A DNA stretch of 7,703 nucleotides from CAYPZL01 sp964415045 (GCA_964415045.1 CAYPZL010000233.1:1-7703), one strand, 5' to 3'. Counted from the stretch's first letter, positions 1 through 7,258 are shown. Numbers and translations: made by a program. Notes: a model not told the origin generated them from the sequence alone.

Positions 1-8
1 GCTACATT

Positions 9-240
9 CTATCCCTCTTTGGTTGCGGCCGAGCGCAGCGAGGCCGCGCTGGGTAGTTCCTGGCCCAGAATCCTCTGCAAACGCTGGTTCTTGGACAATC
101 CGAACACGTAGTTCACCCCGTGTCAACTCGAGCCGGTGTAAGGTACTCTTGCCGGCCCGGGCTTTGCCGCGGTCCCGCCGCTGACGTCGGTCGTGACCCT
201 CGGGATCTTCTTCCCCCACCAGCACCGCCAACATCGCGCC
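9..240 (-). pseudogene. IS1380-like transposase remnant, internally deleted and frameshifted
   Basis: Two separate minus-strand reading frames each encode a block I recognise from IS1380-family (DDE) transposases common in Planctomycetota. From about 240 to 126 the frame reads AMLAVLVGEEDPEGHDRR, then DRGKARAGKSTLHRLEL, which is the N-terminal-half signature. From about 122 to 57 a different frame reads HGVNYVFGLSKNQRLQRILG, which belongs to the C-terminal half and ends at a TAG at 9-11. In an intact protein these blocks are separated by roughly a hundred residues including catalytic acidic positions, so the junction near 122-126 is an internal deletion with a frame change. A TGA at 123-125 also interrupts the second frame. 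The last codons (15-53) come from a GC-rich repeat rather than transposase homology. No start codon or terminal repeats are evident. It cannot be active. Family assignment is from memory of motifs, fairly confident for both blocks. Confidence 0.72.
15..53 (+). repeat. 39-bp GC-rich hairpin repeat, left copy
   Basis: This segment matches the one at 7649-7688 on the opposite strand with one substitution (C36 against A) and one extra T in the other copy. It has a T-rich head (CTCTTTGGTT), then a hairpin with perfect 6-bp arms GCGGCC (25-30) and GGCCGC (42-47) around a loop containing AGCG twice (AGCGCAGCG), and ends GCTGGG. It lies inside the decayed transposase, following its GQEL residues. It looks like a REP-like dispersed element; a single window cannot show genome-wide copy number. 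Confidence 0.75.
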
Positions 241-260
241 AGAAAAAAACTCGCACACCC

Positions 261-295
261 GAAATAAAACACCGCGCATTCGGCGAGCGCCGCGC
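261..295 (-). terminator. Possible intrinsic terminator of the efflux operon
   Basis: Beginning 30 nt past the RND stop codon, the minus strand can fold GCGC (292-295) with GCGC (274-277) and GGC with GCC (289-291/282-284) around a GCTC loop, with a small asymmetric bulge. A T-rich stretch GTTTTATTTC follows at 261-270, and a run of seven T lies further on at 243-249. The stem is short and bulged, so this is a plausible but weak terminator. No better candidate is visible between the pump gene and the transposase remnant. Confidence 0.33.
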
Positions 296-324
296 AAGGA
301 CAATGCCGAACCTTTGTAGAACAG

Positions 325-3300
325 CTACCGCAGGCCGAAAACGCGCGTCTTGACGTCCTCGAGGATCATATACAAGGAGGGCACGAGAAAGAGCGTGATG
401 CACGTGGCGAACATAACGCCGAAGGCCAGACTGATGGCCATCGGAATGAGAAAGCGCGCCTGCAAGCTCTTTTCCGTGATCATCGGGAGCAGACCGAAGA
501 AGGTTGTCAACGTGGTGAGCATGATCGGGCGAAAACGCCGCGTCGCGCAGTCCCGCAGCACGGAAGCCAGTGCGATGCCCTCGGCGCGTTCCCGGTTGAT
601 CAGGTCGATCATGATCAGCGAGTCGTTTACGACCACTCCGGCAAGCGCCACGATACCGAACAAGGACAAAATGCTAAGGTTAAAACCCATGACCAGATGC
701 CCCACCATCGCGCCGACAAGGCCGAAAGGAATCGCTGACATCACGATGGCCGGCTGCGAATAGCTGCGAAACTGCACCGCCAACAACGCGTAAATCGCCA
801 TCAGGGCAATAGCGAAATTACCCCACAGGCTGCTCAACGATTCGTTGCGTTCCCGCTCCTCGCCGGCCGGGCGAAACTGAAGGCCCGGAAACTCGCTCGC
901 CAGGCGCGGCAGCACGGCCGCATACAATTCCGCGTTGATTTCGCGTGCGTTGGCCACCGCTTCATCCACGTCCGCCGAAACACTGACGACGCGGCGTCGG
1001 TCGACTCGCTTGATCGTGGCGTACCCCCGGCCGTACTCGACCGCCGCGACCGTGCCGAAAGGAATCTCCGTCCCGTCCGGAAGACGAATGCGCATGTTCT
1101 CGACGTCCGCCACGCTGCGGCGCTCGCGCCGCGGATAACGAACCATCACTCGGACATCGTCGCGGCCGCGCTGGATGCGCTGCGCCTCATCGCCGTAGAA
1201 TCCCTGCCGAACCTGACGCGCCAGGTCCGACAGCGTCAAACCGAGAGTGCGGCCTGTATCCTTCAACGTGAGTTTCAGTTCGCTTTTGCCCGGCTCAAAA
1301 TCGTCCGCGATATCACTCACGCCCGCATAGTTGCTCAGAATGGTCTTCAGTTTTTCCGAGGCCAGCAGCAGCGTATCGAAATCCTCATGCGACAGTTCGA
1401 CCTCGACCGCTTTGCCCAGGTCCAAGAACTCCGAGTAGTACTCCAGCGAGGAAGCCCCCGCGATATCCCCCACACGCTCGCGCCAGGCGTTCTTCATCTC
1501 CACGCTGGAGACGTCGCGCACTTCTCCGCCCAAGAGCTCGACATTGACCTCCCCCAAATGGGACTGGGCGATCTGTCCCATGTCAACCTGGACCGGCCCG
1601 CTGCGGCCCACGATCGGCTGCGCCCCGACCGTGACCGAAATGTGCTTCATCAAGGGCGGCTGTCCCGACCGACCCCTCTCGTATTCCGCGACGACCTCCC
1701 GCGCCGCTTCCTCGATTCGCTCGATGATCGCGCGCGTCTGTTCTACCGGCGTCCCCTGCGGCATCGTCAGCAGGGCCACCATATTGTCGGCCTCCACCGC
1801 ATCGAAGAAGACGAACTTGATGTATCCCCCCAGGAGAAACCCGACCGCCGCCAGGAAGATCATGACGCCGAAGGCCAACGTGACATAGCGCCAGCGCACC
1901 GCCCGCTCCACGAAGCGGGCGAACGGACCGTTGACGAACGCGCGCAGCTTCCGGTCCGTCCACTGGTTGATCCGGTCCGTAAAGCGTCGAACGAGGCCGC
2001 GCCGCGCGGGATTGCCGAACGACAGGTGGGCCGGCAGAATCAACAGCGCTTCCACCAGCGAGATCGACAATACGCTGACCACCACGATCGGCAGCACGCG
2101 CAGGATCTTGCCCATGATGCCTTTGGTGTACGCCAGCGGGATAAAGGCAAGAATCGTCGTCAGAACCGCCAGCGTCACCGGCATGGCCATCTCGCGGACC
2201 CCGCTCACGGCCGCCCGCACCCGGTCCAGGCCCCGCTGACGATACGAGAAAATATTCTCGCCCACCACGATCGCGTCATCGACCACGAGTCCCAAGACCA
2301 TGATGAACGCAAAAAGACTCATCATGTTGATGGTGACATCGAAATAGGGCATGATCCAGAAGGCCCCGAGAAACGAAACGGGAATCCCCATCGCGGTCCA
2401 GAACGCCAAGCGAATGTTCAAGAAGAACGTCAGGCACAAGAAAACGAGGGCCAAGCCGATGTAGCCGTTGCGTTTGAGAAGGCTGAGGCGGTCTCTCAGG
2501 ATTTGCGAGTCATCTTCCCACAGGGCCAGAGAAACGCCCTCAGGCAGGGACTTGGCCTTCTGTTCGATGTACCGTTTGACCGTATCGGCCACGTCCACCG
2601 CATCCTGCTCGCCGATACGCGAGACGGAGATGAACGCCGCCCGTTTGCCGTCGAACTTGGCATACAAGTCAACGTCCTCGAAGGCGTCACGAACCGTGGC
2701 AATGTCACTCAATCGAACCTGGGTGCCGTCGTTGCGGGTCAATACGATGATCTTTTCGAACTCCTCCCCGTGATACTTCTGTCCCTTGGTCCGCACCAGA
2801 ATCTCGCCGCCGGAGGTCTTCACCGAACCGCCCGGAATATCGAGCGAGGACCGGCTCACCGCGCGCGAGACCGCGTCGAAACTCAGATTGTACCGCCGCA
2901 GACTCTCCTCCGAGATCTCGATGGAAATCTCGTAGGGGCGTACGCCCGAAATGCTCACCTGGCTGATATTCTCCATGGCCGTCAGGTCGTCCCGGACCTG
3001 GTCGGCCAGCGTCTTGAGCGTTCTCTCGGAAACGTCCCCGTAGAGCACGACCGAAATCACCTTGTGCCGCGTCTTGATCTCCGCCACGATCGGCTTCTCC
3101 GTCTCCTGCGGGAACGTGATGATCGTGTCCACCTCCGCCTTGACGTCATCGAGCACCTCCGTGGCGTCGGCGTATTCCTCCACCTCCACCAGCGTCGAGC
3201 CGACGCCTTCGACCGCCGTCGAGGTCATGCGCTTGATGCCGTCGACGCCTGCAATCGCCTCCTCGACGCGCACGCACACCCCCTCCTCCACGTCGTCCGG

Positions 3301-3486
3301 CGAAGCCCCTCGATACGGAACCGAGACGTTGATCATGTCCAGGCTGAACTCGGGGAACACTTCCATCTTGGCCCCGAGGATCGACAGCAGGCCCGCGGCC
3401 ACGATGAGCAGCATCAGCAGATTGGCCGCCACGTGGTTCGACGCAAACCACCCCAGAATCCCTTTTCTTTCTTCGCGGTCCGGCAC
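325..3486 (-). CDS. RND efflux pump permease, AcrB/AcrD/AcrF family
   Basis: This 1053-residue protein is the inner-membrane, proton-driven pump of the tripartite system. Its length is typical of the AcrB family (PF00873). A first membrane helix (about 17-38) is followed by a large periplasmic porter half (about 40-335). The TM2-TM6 cluster (about 338-490) carries the conserved GLVVDDAIVV motif of TM4 with proton-relay aspartates D403 and D404. A second helix near 533-558, a second periplasmic half (about 560-880) and a final helix cluster (about 885-1040) follow. The TM10 motif reads AGVVVNDSLIMI, so N954-D955 stand where AcrB has Lys940-Asn941, as in SwrC-like relatives. The start is GTG at 3486, supported by an eight-base GGAGGGGG ribosome site (3494-3501) seven bases upstream, and it directly abuts the TAA of the adaptor gene. 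Substrate cannot be told from sequence; nothing indicates a heavy-metal (CzcA-type) pump. Confidence 0.96.
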   Translation of the reverse strand: MPDREERKGILGWFASNHVAANLLMLLIVAAGLLSILGAKMEVFPEFSLDMINVSVPYRGASPDDVEEGVCVRVEEAIAGVDGIKRMTSTAVEGVGSTLVEVEEYADATEVLDDVKAEVDTIITFPQETEKPIVAEIKTRHKVISVVLYGDVSERTLKTLADQVRDDLTAMENISQVSISGVRPYEISIEISEESLRRYNLSFDAVSRAVSRSSLDIPGGSVKTSGGEILVRTKGQKYHGEEFEKIIVLTRNDGTQVRLSDIATVRDAFEDVDLYAKFDGKRAAFISVSRIGEQDAVDVADTVKRYIEQKAKSLPEGVSLALWEDDSQILRDRLSLLKRNGYIGLALVFLCLTFFLNIRLAFWTAMGIPVSFLGAFWIMPYFDVTINMMSLFAFIMVLGLVVDDAIVVGENIFSYRQRGLDRVRAAVSGVREMAMPVTLAVLTTILAFIPLAYTKGIMGKILRVLPIVVVSVLSISLVEALLILPAHLSFGNPARRGLVRRFTDRINQWTDRKLRAFVNGPFARFVERAVRWRYVTLAFGVMIFLAAVGFLLGGYIKFVFFDAVEADNMVALLTMPQGTPVEQTRAIIERIEEAAREVVAEYERGRSGQPPLMKHISVTVGAQPIVGRSGPVQVDMGQIAQSHLGEVNVELLGGEVRDVSSVEMKNAWRERVGDIAGASSLEYYSEFLDLGKAVEVELSHEDFDTLLLASEKLKTILSNYAGVSDIADDFEPGKSELKLTLKDTGRTLGLTLSDLARQVRQGFYGDEAQRIQRGRDDVRVMVRYPRRERRSVADVENMRIRLPDGTEIPFGTVAAVEYGRGYATIKRVDRRRVVSVSADVDEAVANAREINAELYAAVLPRLASEFPGLQFRPAGEERERNESLSSLWGNFAIALMAIYALLAVQFRSYSQPAIVMSAIPFGLVGAMVGHLVMGFNLSILSLFGIVALAGVVVNDSLIMIDLINRERAEGIALASVLRDCATRRFRPIMLTTLTTFFGLLPMITEKSLQARFLIPMAISLAFGVMFATCITLFLVPSLYMILEDVKTRVFGLR

Positions 3487-4779
3487 TTAGGTTCCCCCTC
3501 CGGTCCCGGCGACGGGAGCCTCCGAATTCGTGGGATCATTCGGCTCGGCCGCGTCGTCCTGCACTCGGATCTGCATCCCCTCCACCACCGTGTCCAGCGA
3601 GCTGACGACGATCAGCGCACCTTCGGGAATGCCCTCTGTCACGTATGCGAAGTCCTTGTCCGCACGAACGATATCGAGCTCTTCGATGTGCAGCCGGTCG
3701 TCTTCGACCAGCCACACCCGGTTGCCGCCGTGAATGGCGTCACGCGGCACGGCGACCGCGCCGTGCAGTGTCCTGCCGACGATCCGCACGCTGACAAAGG
3801 CACCGGGCAACAACGGCGGTTTGCCGTTCGACAACTCCAACGGTTGCGGCACTTCCACCACAACGGACACCATCCTCGACATCCGGTCCACCTGCCCGGT
3901 CGTGCGAACCACGTAGGCCTGCCAGGTGTGCTCGCCGCCGGCAAAGGACGCTCTTACCTCAGCCGGCGCGCGGTCCGATTCGCCCGAATTCGCCCGCGGG
4001 GACATGGACGCTCCGAATACGTCAAACCACGCCAGTTCGTCGTCTTCGAGCGGGACCTCAATCTCGAACGCCGCGGTGCCGTACGCCTTCGCCAGAGGCT
4101 GCCCCATTCCGACGTACTGCCCCAGATCGACGTTTTCGCTGACGATGAGGACGTCGAAGGGAAGCGAGATGGCCGTTCGCTGCAGGCGCAGCTCCGCCAC
4201 CGACAACTGCGCTTTCGCCGACTCGAGCCCGGCCTTGGCTCGTCGAATCTGCGGTTCGCGAAGCACCAGCGGCGAATCAGGCTCGATCTCCGGATGGAGC
4301 TGCCGCCACTCCTTCCGGGCCACTTCCGCCTCGGCGATCTCCGTATCGAGCCGGACCTGTGCCTCGGCCACGCTGGCCTGCGCCTGTTGCACCGCCAGTT
4401 TGTAATCGCTGGGGTCGATTTGCACGATTTTCTCACCGGCGGAGATGACGCCCCCCGTCTTCAGTTCGGAATGAACGAAGACGATCTTGCCGCCCACCTC
4501 CGGTATGATGTCCACCTCCACCTTGGGTGTGACGGTGCCGTAGCCCTCGATCACCATCTGCCTGTCGGCGACGTCGAGTTGGCGCACCTGCACCAGCGGC
4601 GTGAGCACCGCCTGCTCGACGCGCTCCGGCGGCTTCTTCAGTTTGAGAAAGGCCACGGCAATCGCGACCCCCACGGCCAGAAGAAGCAACGCGCACAACC
4701 CCTGCATCAGGCGCGGCCCCCAGGCCTTTCCCGTCTCAATCCCTTCGGCGGCACCCTGGCTGGTCTTCTCTTCAGTCAT
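3487..4779 (-). CDS. RND efflux periplasmic adaptor (membrane fusion protein), HlyD/AcrA-like
   Basis: This 430-residue protein bridges the RND pump to the outer-membrane channel. A cytoplasmic N-terminus of about 24 residues precedes one membrane helix (about 25-46). There is no convincing lipobox at Cys29, so it is probably anchored by the helix rather than by lipid. The first lipoyl half-motif spans about 88-122 (VEVDIIPEVGGKIVFV, then VISAGEKIVQID). An alpha-helical hairpin rich in Ala, Gln and Glu (about 124-200) comes next, then the second lipoyl half (about 203-230, FDVLIVSENVDLGQYVGMGQPL), a beta-barrel and a membrane-proximal domain. The tail is disordered and rich in Pro, Gly and Thr. 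The frame is open upstream to 4863, but the start at 4779 is preferred because it gives the usual ATGA overlap with the channel gene's stop, with GGTGA upstream as a modest ribosome site. The stop TAA is immediately followed by the pump's GTG. Confidence 0.93.
   Translation of the reverse strand: MTEEKTSQGAAEGIETGKAWGPRLMQGLCALLLLAVGVAIAVAFLKLKKPPERVEQAVLTPLVQVRQLDVADRQMVIEGYGTVTPKVEVDIIPEVGGKIVFVHSELKTGGVISAGEKIVQIDPSDYKLAVQQAQASVAEAQVRLDTEIAEAEVARKEWRQLHPEIEPDSPLVLREPQIRRAKAGLESAKAQLSVAELRLQRTAISLPFDVLIVSENVDLGQYVGMGQPLAKAYGTAAFEIEVPLEDDELAWFDVFGASMSPRANSGESDRAPAEVRASFAGGEHTWQAYVVRTTGQVDRMSRMVSVVVEVPQPLELSNGKPPLLPGAFVSVRIVGRTLHGAVAVPRDAIHGGNRVWLVEDDRLHIEELDIVRADKDFAYVTEGIPEGALIVVSSLDTVVEGMQIRVQDDAAEPNDPTNSEAPVAGTGGGT
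3494..3501 (-). promoter_or_regulatory. Strong ribosome-binding site of the RND pump gene
   Basis: GGAGGGGG lies seven bases before GTG 3486 and inside the last codons of the adaptor gene. It fixes the non-ATG start of the pump and means ribosomes finishing the adaptor are well placed to re-initiate. Confidence 0.8.
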
Positions 4780-6275
4780 TTCTTCACCATTCGCCTTTCC
4801 GCGTCCTTGCTGTTGCCCCAATCGCCCCCCAAGGCCAGATGCAGGTTGATCCGTGTAGTCCACAACTGTCCTTTGAGAATCGTCAATTCCTGTTCCGCGA
4901 TGCGCCGGCGACGCTCCGACTCGAGTACAGCCAGAAGACTATCGACGCCGCGCTCGTAGCGCCGCAGCGACAACTGCTCGGCCGCCTGCGATTCTTCCAA
5001 TTGCACCCGCACGTGCTCGATCTGAGCGCGCAGCGCCCGCTCGCTGATCAGGGCGTCCTCGACCTGCCGCATGGCCTCGAGCACGACCCCCGCGTAGTTC
5101 GCCGCCAGTTCCGCATAGCGAGCCTTTGCCCCATCGATCTGGGCCCGAATCTGTCCCCCTTTCCAGATGGGGGCGCTGAGATTACTGATCGCCGAGTAAA
5201 TCTCAAACTCGCGGTCCCAGATATCTTCCCAGCGGTCCGCACTGGTTCCATAGCTGCCCGTCAGCGTCAAATCCGGATACAGTTGAGCGATGCTGGCGCC
5301 GACGCGTTCGTTAGCCGCACGCACGGAGAATTCCGCCGCCCGCACGTCGGGGCGTCGATCCAGCAGCGAAGCCGGCATGCCGACCGGCAAGGGAGCCAGT
5401 TCCGGCAGGTCCGGCAACGTATTCGGCAGATCGGGCGATGTGCCCGGCGGCCGGGCCACCAGTACGTCGAGCGAGTGACGGGCGCGAGCCAGCGCGGCCG
5501 CCAGCGACGGTACCTGCGATTTGGCCGACTGCAAATTGGCCCGCGTCAGCCGCACGTCAACCGGTGTCACCAGCCCCTGCTGGTAACGACGCTCCGTGAT
5601 CTCCGCCGTCTGCTGAAGGCTCTCGACATTCGCTTTGGCCAGCGCCAACCGCCTCTGCGCCGTGGCAATATCCACTCGCGCCTGGATGACGTACGCAATC
5701 ACGGAATGGGTCAGAGCCTGCCGGTTCGCCTCGGTAGCCAGAAGCTCTTCCCACGCCGCGCGATCCGACCGCCGCAACTTGCCCCAAAGATCCACCAGAT
5801 ACGACACGGAAACACCCTGCGACCAGGTCGTCGTCAACGGGCTGAACTTGAAGCCCGACAGGTCGAATCCCAAATTCGGGTCGCTCAGCCCGCCGCCATC
5901 GCCGCCGAAGTTGATATACCGTTTGCTCCGGTCCCGATTCAGATTGTAAGAGACCTCGGGCCACAACCGTCCGCGCGCCTCCCCCAGACCCGCCTGGGCT
6001 TGAAGCACACGGGCGGCGGCCGCTTTCAGATCGTAGTTGCGATCCAACGCAGATCTGACCAATTCCGCGGTGATCGGATCACCGAATCGTTCCCACCACC
6101 GGTCGAGCGCTTCGGCCTCGTTGGCGTCCGGCACCACCTCAGGGGCGTTCACGAAGCGGGTCACCTCGTCCGCCGGCGTTCTCGGCCGGGAATAGTCCGG
6201 CCCGACCATGCAACCACCCACCAACATCGCCGCTCCCAGGTTCAACAGGAGCAGACATCGTCTCACGCAAACCAT
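4776..6275 (-). CDS. Outer-membrane efflux lipoprotein, TolC/NodT (OprM) family
   Basis: This 499-residue protein is the outer-membrane exit duct of the efflux system. It begins with a lipoprotein signal: Arg at 5-6, a hydrophobic core, and a lipobox ending VGG-C with Cys22 as the predicted lipidated residue. The NodT-type opening CMVGPDYSRP follows. The body holds two outer-membrane efflux repeats (PF02321 type). Visible family motifs are VDLWGKLRRSDRAAWEE, SLLDRRPDVRAAE, LYPDLTLTGSYG and the C-terminal LHLALGGDW. The start at 6275 is chosen because GGAGGAG (6283-6289) lies seven bases upstream and because it places the signal peptide correctly; the frame is open up to 6338, but that would add an unlikely charged extension. 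The first 137 nt overlap the repressor gene in another frame, and its TGA overlaps the adaptor's ATG. Function is confident, substrate unknown. Confidence 0.95.
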   Translation of the reverse strand: MVCVRRCLLLLNLGAAMLVGGCMVGPDYSRPRTPADEVTRFVNAPEVVPDANEAEALDRWWERFGDPITAELVRSALDRNYDLKAAAARVLQAQAGLGEARGRLWPEVSYNLNRDRSKRYINFGGDGGGLSDPNLGFDLSGFKFSPLTTTWSQGVSVSYLVDLWGKLRRSDRAAWEELLATEANRQALTHSVIAYVIQARVDIATAQRRLALAKANVESLQQTAEITERRYQQGLVTPVDVRLTRANLQSAKSQVPSLAAALARARHSLDVLVARPPGTSPDLPNTLPDLPELAPLPVGMPASLLDRRPDVRAAEFSVRAANERVGASIAQLYPDLTLTGSYGTSADRWEDIWDREFEIYSAISNLSAPIWKGGQIRAQIDGAKARYAELAANYAGVVLEAMRQVEDALISERALRAQIEHVRVQLEESQAAEQLSLRRYERGVDSLLAVLESERRRRIAEQELTILKGQLWTTRINLHLALGGDWGNSKDAERRMVKK

Positions 6276-6939
6276 AGGGTTTCTCCTCCGTTTCACCCGC
6301 ATAGGCTCGTATGCCAGCGGCTGAGAACTTGACAACATGATTCACAATCTCCCTTACATCGAACTCCGGTGCTTCATACTTGCTTTTCTCGAACATCCCC
6401 TTCGCCAGCACGATTTGCATCAATTGCCCCACGATGGATAAGATCACCGGGCGCACGACCGATTCGTCCAGCCGGGGACAAATCGTCTGCAAAGCCGCCC
6501 CGAAAGCTGTCATCACCGGCATGGCCATTTCCTCCAGGAACATGTCAGGCGGCAGATGCGGGTCGATCATCTCCCGGGCCATCAGATTCACAAACCGGCA
6601 CCCGGGCCCCCCTTCGACGAGCGGCTCCAGGAACGACTCCGCATACGATCTCAAGAGATCTTCGAGTTCCGGCCGCACATCGCCGGACATCACCTTGTCG
6701 ATGCCTGCCAGCCGCCGCTCGCGCAGCGCCGCGAAATGCCGTCGCCAGACTTCCACGTAGAGGTTTTCCTTGCCGCCGAAGTAATAATTGATCGAAGCGA
6801 CGTTACAATCCGCCGTCGCCGCGATCTCGCGAACGCTCGTCTTGTCGTACCCCTGCTCGCAAAAGCGCAACTCCGCCGCTGACAGCAGCCGCACCTGCAC
6901 GCTGAGGCCGTTCGGAATGTCCTGTTTCGAGTCACCCAT
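6139..6939 (-). CDS. TetR-family repressor, CerR-like, of the efflux operon
   Basis: This 266-residue protein is the probable autogenous repressor of the operon. An N-terminal TetR DNA-binding domain has its helix-turn-helix around residues 34-54 (TSVREIAATADCNVASINYYFG, followed by the usual GKENLYVEVW). The C-terminal ligand and dimer domain resembles the CerR/YbiH group (DUF1956 type), with GPGCRFVNLMAREMIDPH and LPPDMFLEEM, and the domain ends near residue 214 (FSAAGIRAYA). Residues 222-266 form an odd Gly/Pro/Arg-rich tail encoded wholly inside the start of the downstream channel gene. The usual family length is about 215-235 residues, so this tail suggests loss of an earlier stop. The frame also contains an ATG at 6969, but that codon falls inside the proposed operator and practically at the predicted transcript start, so the ATG at 6939 is preferred although its ribosome site (GGGG nearby) is weak. 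The inducer is unknown. Confidence 0.9.
   Translation of the reverse strand: MGDSKQDIPNGLSVQVRLLSAAELRFCEQGYDKTSVREIAATADCNVASINYYFGGKENLYVEVWRRHFAALRERRLAGIDKVMSGDVRPELEDLLRSYAESFLEPLVEGGPGCRFVNLMAREMIDPHLPPDMFLEEMAMPVMTAFGAALQTICPRLDESVVRPVILSIVGQLMQIVLAKGMFEKSKYEAPEFDVREIVNHVVKFSAAGIRAYAGETEEKPYGLRETMSAPVEPGSGDVGGWLHGRAGLFPAENAGGRGDPLRERP
6283..6289 (-). promoter_or_regulatory. Ribosome-binding site setting the channel-gene start
   Basis: GGAGGAG sits seven bases before ATG 6275 and within the repressor's reading frame. It decides between this start and in-frame ATGs further upstream (6302 and 6338). Confidence 0.8.
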
Positions 6940-6950
6940 TCCAGAACCCC

Positions 6951-6988
6951 AAACACACGTTTTATACATAAGTTTAAAACATCTGTTT
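6951..6988 (-). promoter_or_regulatory. Imperfect palindrome, candidate repressor operator
   Basis: Two 16-base arms around a 6-base centre (CTTATG) are complementary at 13 of 16 positions: AAACAGATGTTTTAAA on the left and TATAAAACGTGTGTTT on the right (minus strand). The palindrome covers the proposed -10 box and the region just downstream of it. Dyad sites overlapping the promoter of the repressor's own gene are the normal mode of autoregulation in the TetR family. Binding by this protein is inferred. Confidence 0.55.
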
Positions 6989-6998
6989 CACAAGTCAA
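6971..6998 (-). promoter_or_regulatory. Candidate sigma-70-type promoter of the efflux operon
   Basis: On the minus strand, TTGACT (6993-6998) and TAAACT (6971-6976) are separated by 16 bases. The -35 matches consensus at five of six positions and the -10 at four of six. Transcription would begin near 6964 and give a leader of roughly 25 nt before ATG 6939. No other promoter-like pair is as well placed ahead of the repressor. Confidence 0.5.
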
Positions 6999-7020
6999 GG
7001 CAATCTGGTCCAATTTGCCG

Positions 7021-7125
7021 GAACTGAAGCTTCAGCCCACTGGAGCATAGCTACCGTGCCGCTACGGAGCATCCTGCAAGAATCCGCCTTTCAGAGAATT
7101 TGACGCACAATTGCTGCAAAAAACG
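7021..7125. other. Intergenic segment with two small inverted repeats
   Basis: This sequence lies between the leftward efflux promoter and the rightward tRNA promoter and holds no gene. It contains a perfect 12-bp palindrome CTGAAGCTTCAG (7024-7035). A hairpin at 7050-7070 has stem GCT-CCGT against ACGG-AGC with one bulged A and a 6-base loop. Direct repeats of GGAGCAT (7042-7048 and 7066-7072) bracket that hairpin. None has a recognised role. Confidence 0.4.
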
Positions 7126-7155
7126 TTGACACGTGCGATATTGCCTTGCTATCAT
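7126..7155 (+). promoter_or_regulatory. Promoter of tRNA-Asp
   Basis: A perfect TTGACA (7126-7131) and TATCAT (7150-7155; five of six consensus bases) are separated by 18 bases. Transcription should start about 7161-7163, roughly 12-14 nt before the mature tRNA 5' end. Such a near-consensus promoter is what a stable RNA gene would use. Confidence 0.75.
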
Positions 7156-7174
7156 GTTGGCTTACTCAAGATCA

Positions 7175-7248
7175 GGGGCCGTAGCTCAATTGGTTAGAGC
7201 ATCGGACTGTCGATCCGAAGGTTGAGGGTTCGAGTCCCTTCGGCCTCG
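7175..7248 (+). tRNA. tRNA-Asp(GUC)
   Basis: This is a complete 74-nt cloverleaf. The acceptor stem is GGGGCCG with CGGCCTC (one G-U pair, G2-U71). The D stem is GCTC/GAGC with the GG of the D loop. The anticodon stem is TCGGA/TCCGA around the loop CTGTCGA, placing anticodon GTC at 7209-7211. The variable loop has five bases, and the T arm is GAGGG/CCCTT around TTCGAGT. The discriminator base is G73 (7248), an aspartate identity element. CCA is not encoded (the next bases are ATC), so it must be added after transcription. The gene is followed closely by an intrinsic terminator and by a convergent integrase fragment, making its 3' end the likely attachment site of an integrated element. Confidence 0.97.
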
Positions 7249-7258
7249 ATCTGTAAAG

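Noticed and set aside
145..180. Walker A-like GKARAGKST in the minus-strand frame
   Set aside because: The pattern fits a P-loop by eye, but the surrounding DRGKARAGKSTLHRLEL matches a conserved non-ATPase stretch of IS1380-type transposases, and no Walker B or ATPase fold follows.
113..403. Opposing small open frames at 113-403 (minus) and 120-353 (plus)
   Set aside because: Both run across the pump 3' end and the transposase relic. They show no family resemblance and are composition shadows; the relic is read in other frames.
1387..4959. A 1190-codon open frame on the plus strand, antisense to the pump and adaptor genes
   Set aside because: It is a mirror of GC-rich codon bias in the opposite-strand genes. 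The translation is His/Arg/Asp/Gln-rich without domains, and it crosses gene boundaries. The same applies to the 497-codon plus-strand frame at 4839-6332.
6110..6120. 11-bp match to the tRNA-Asp 3' end (CTTCGGCCTCG), a possible second att site
   Set aside because: It is too short. It encodes conserved-looking residues of the channel protein and lies on the wrong side of the tRNA for an element headed by this integrase.
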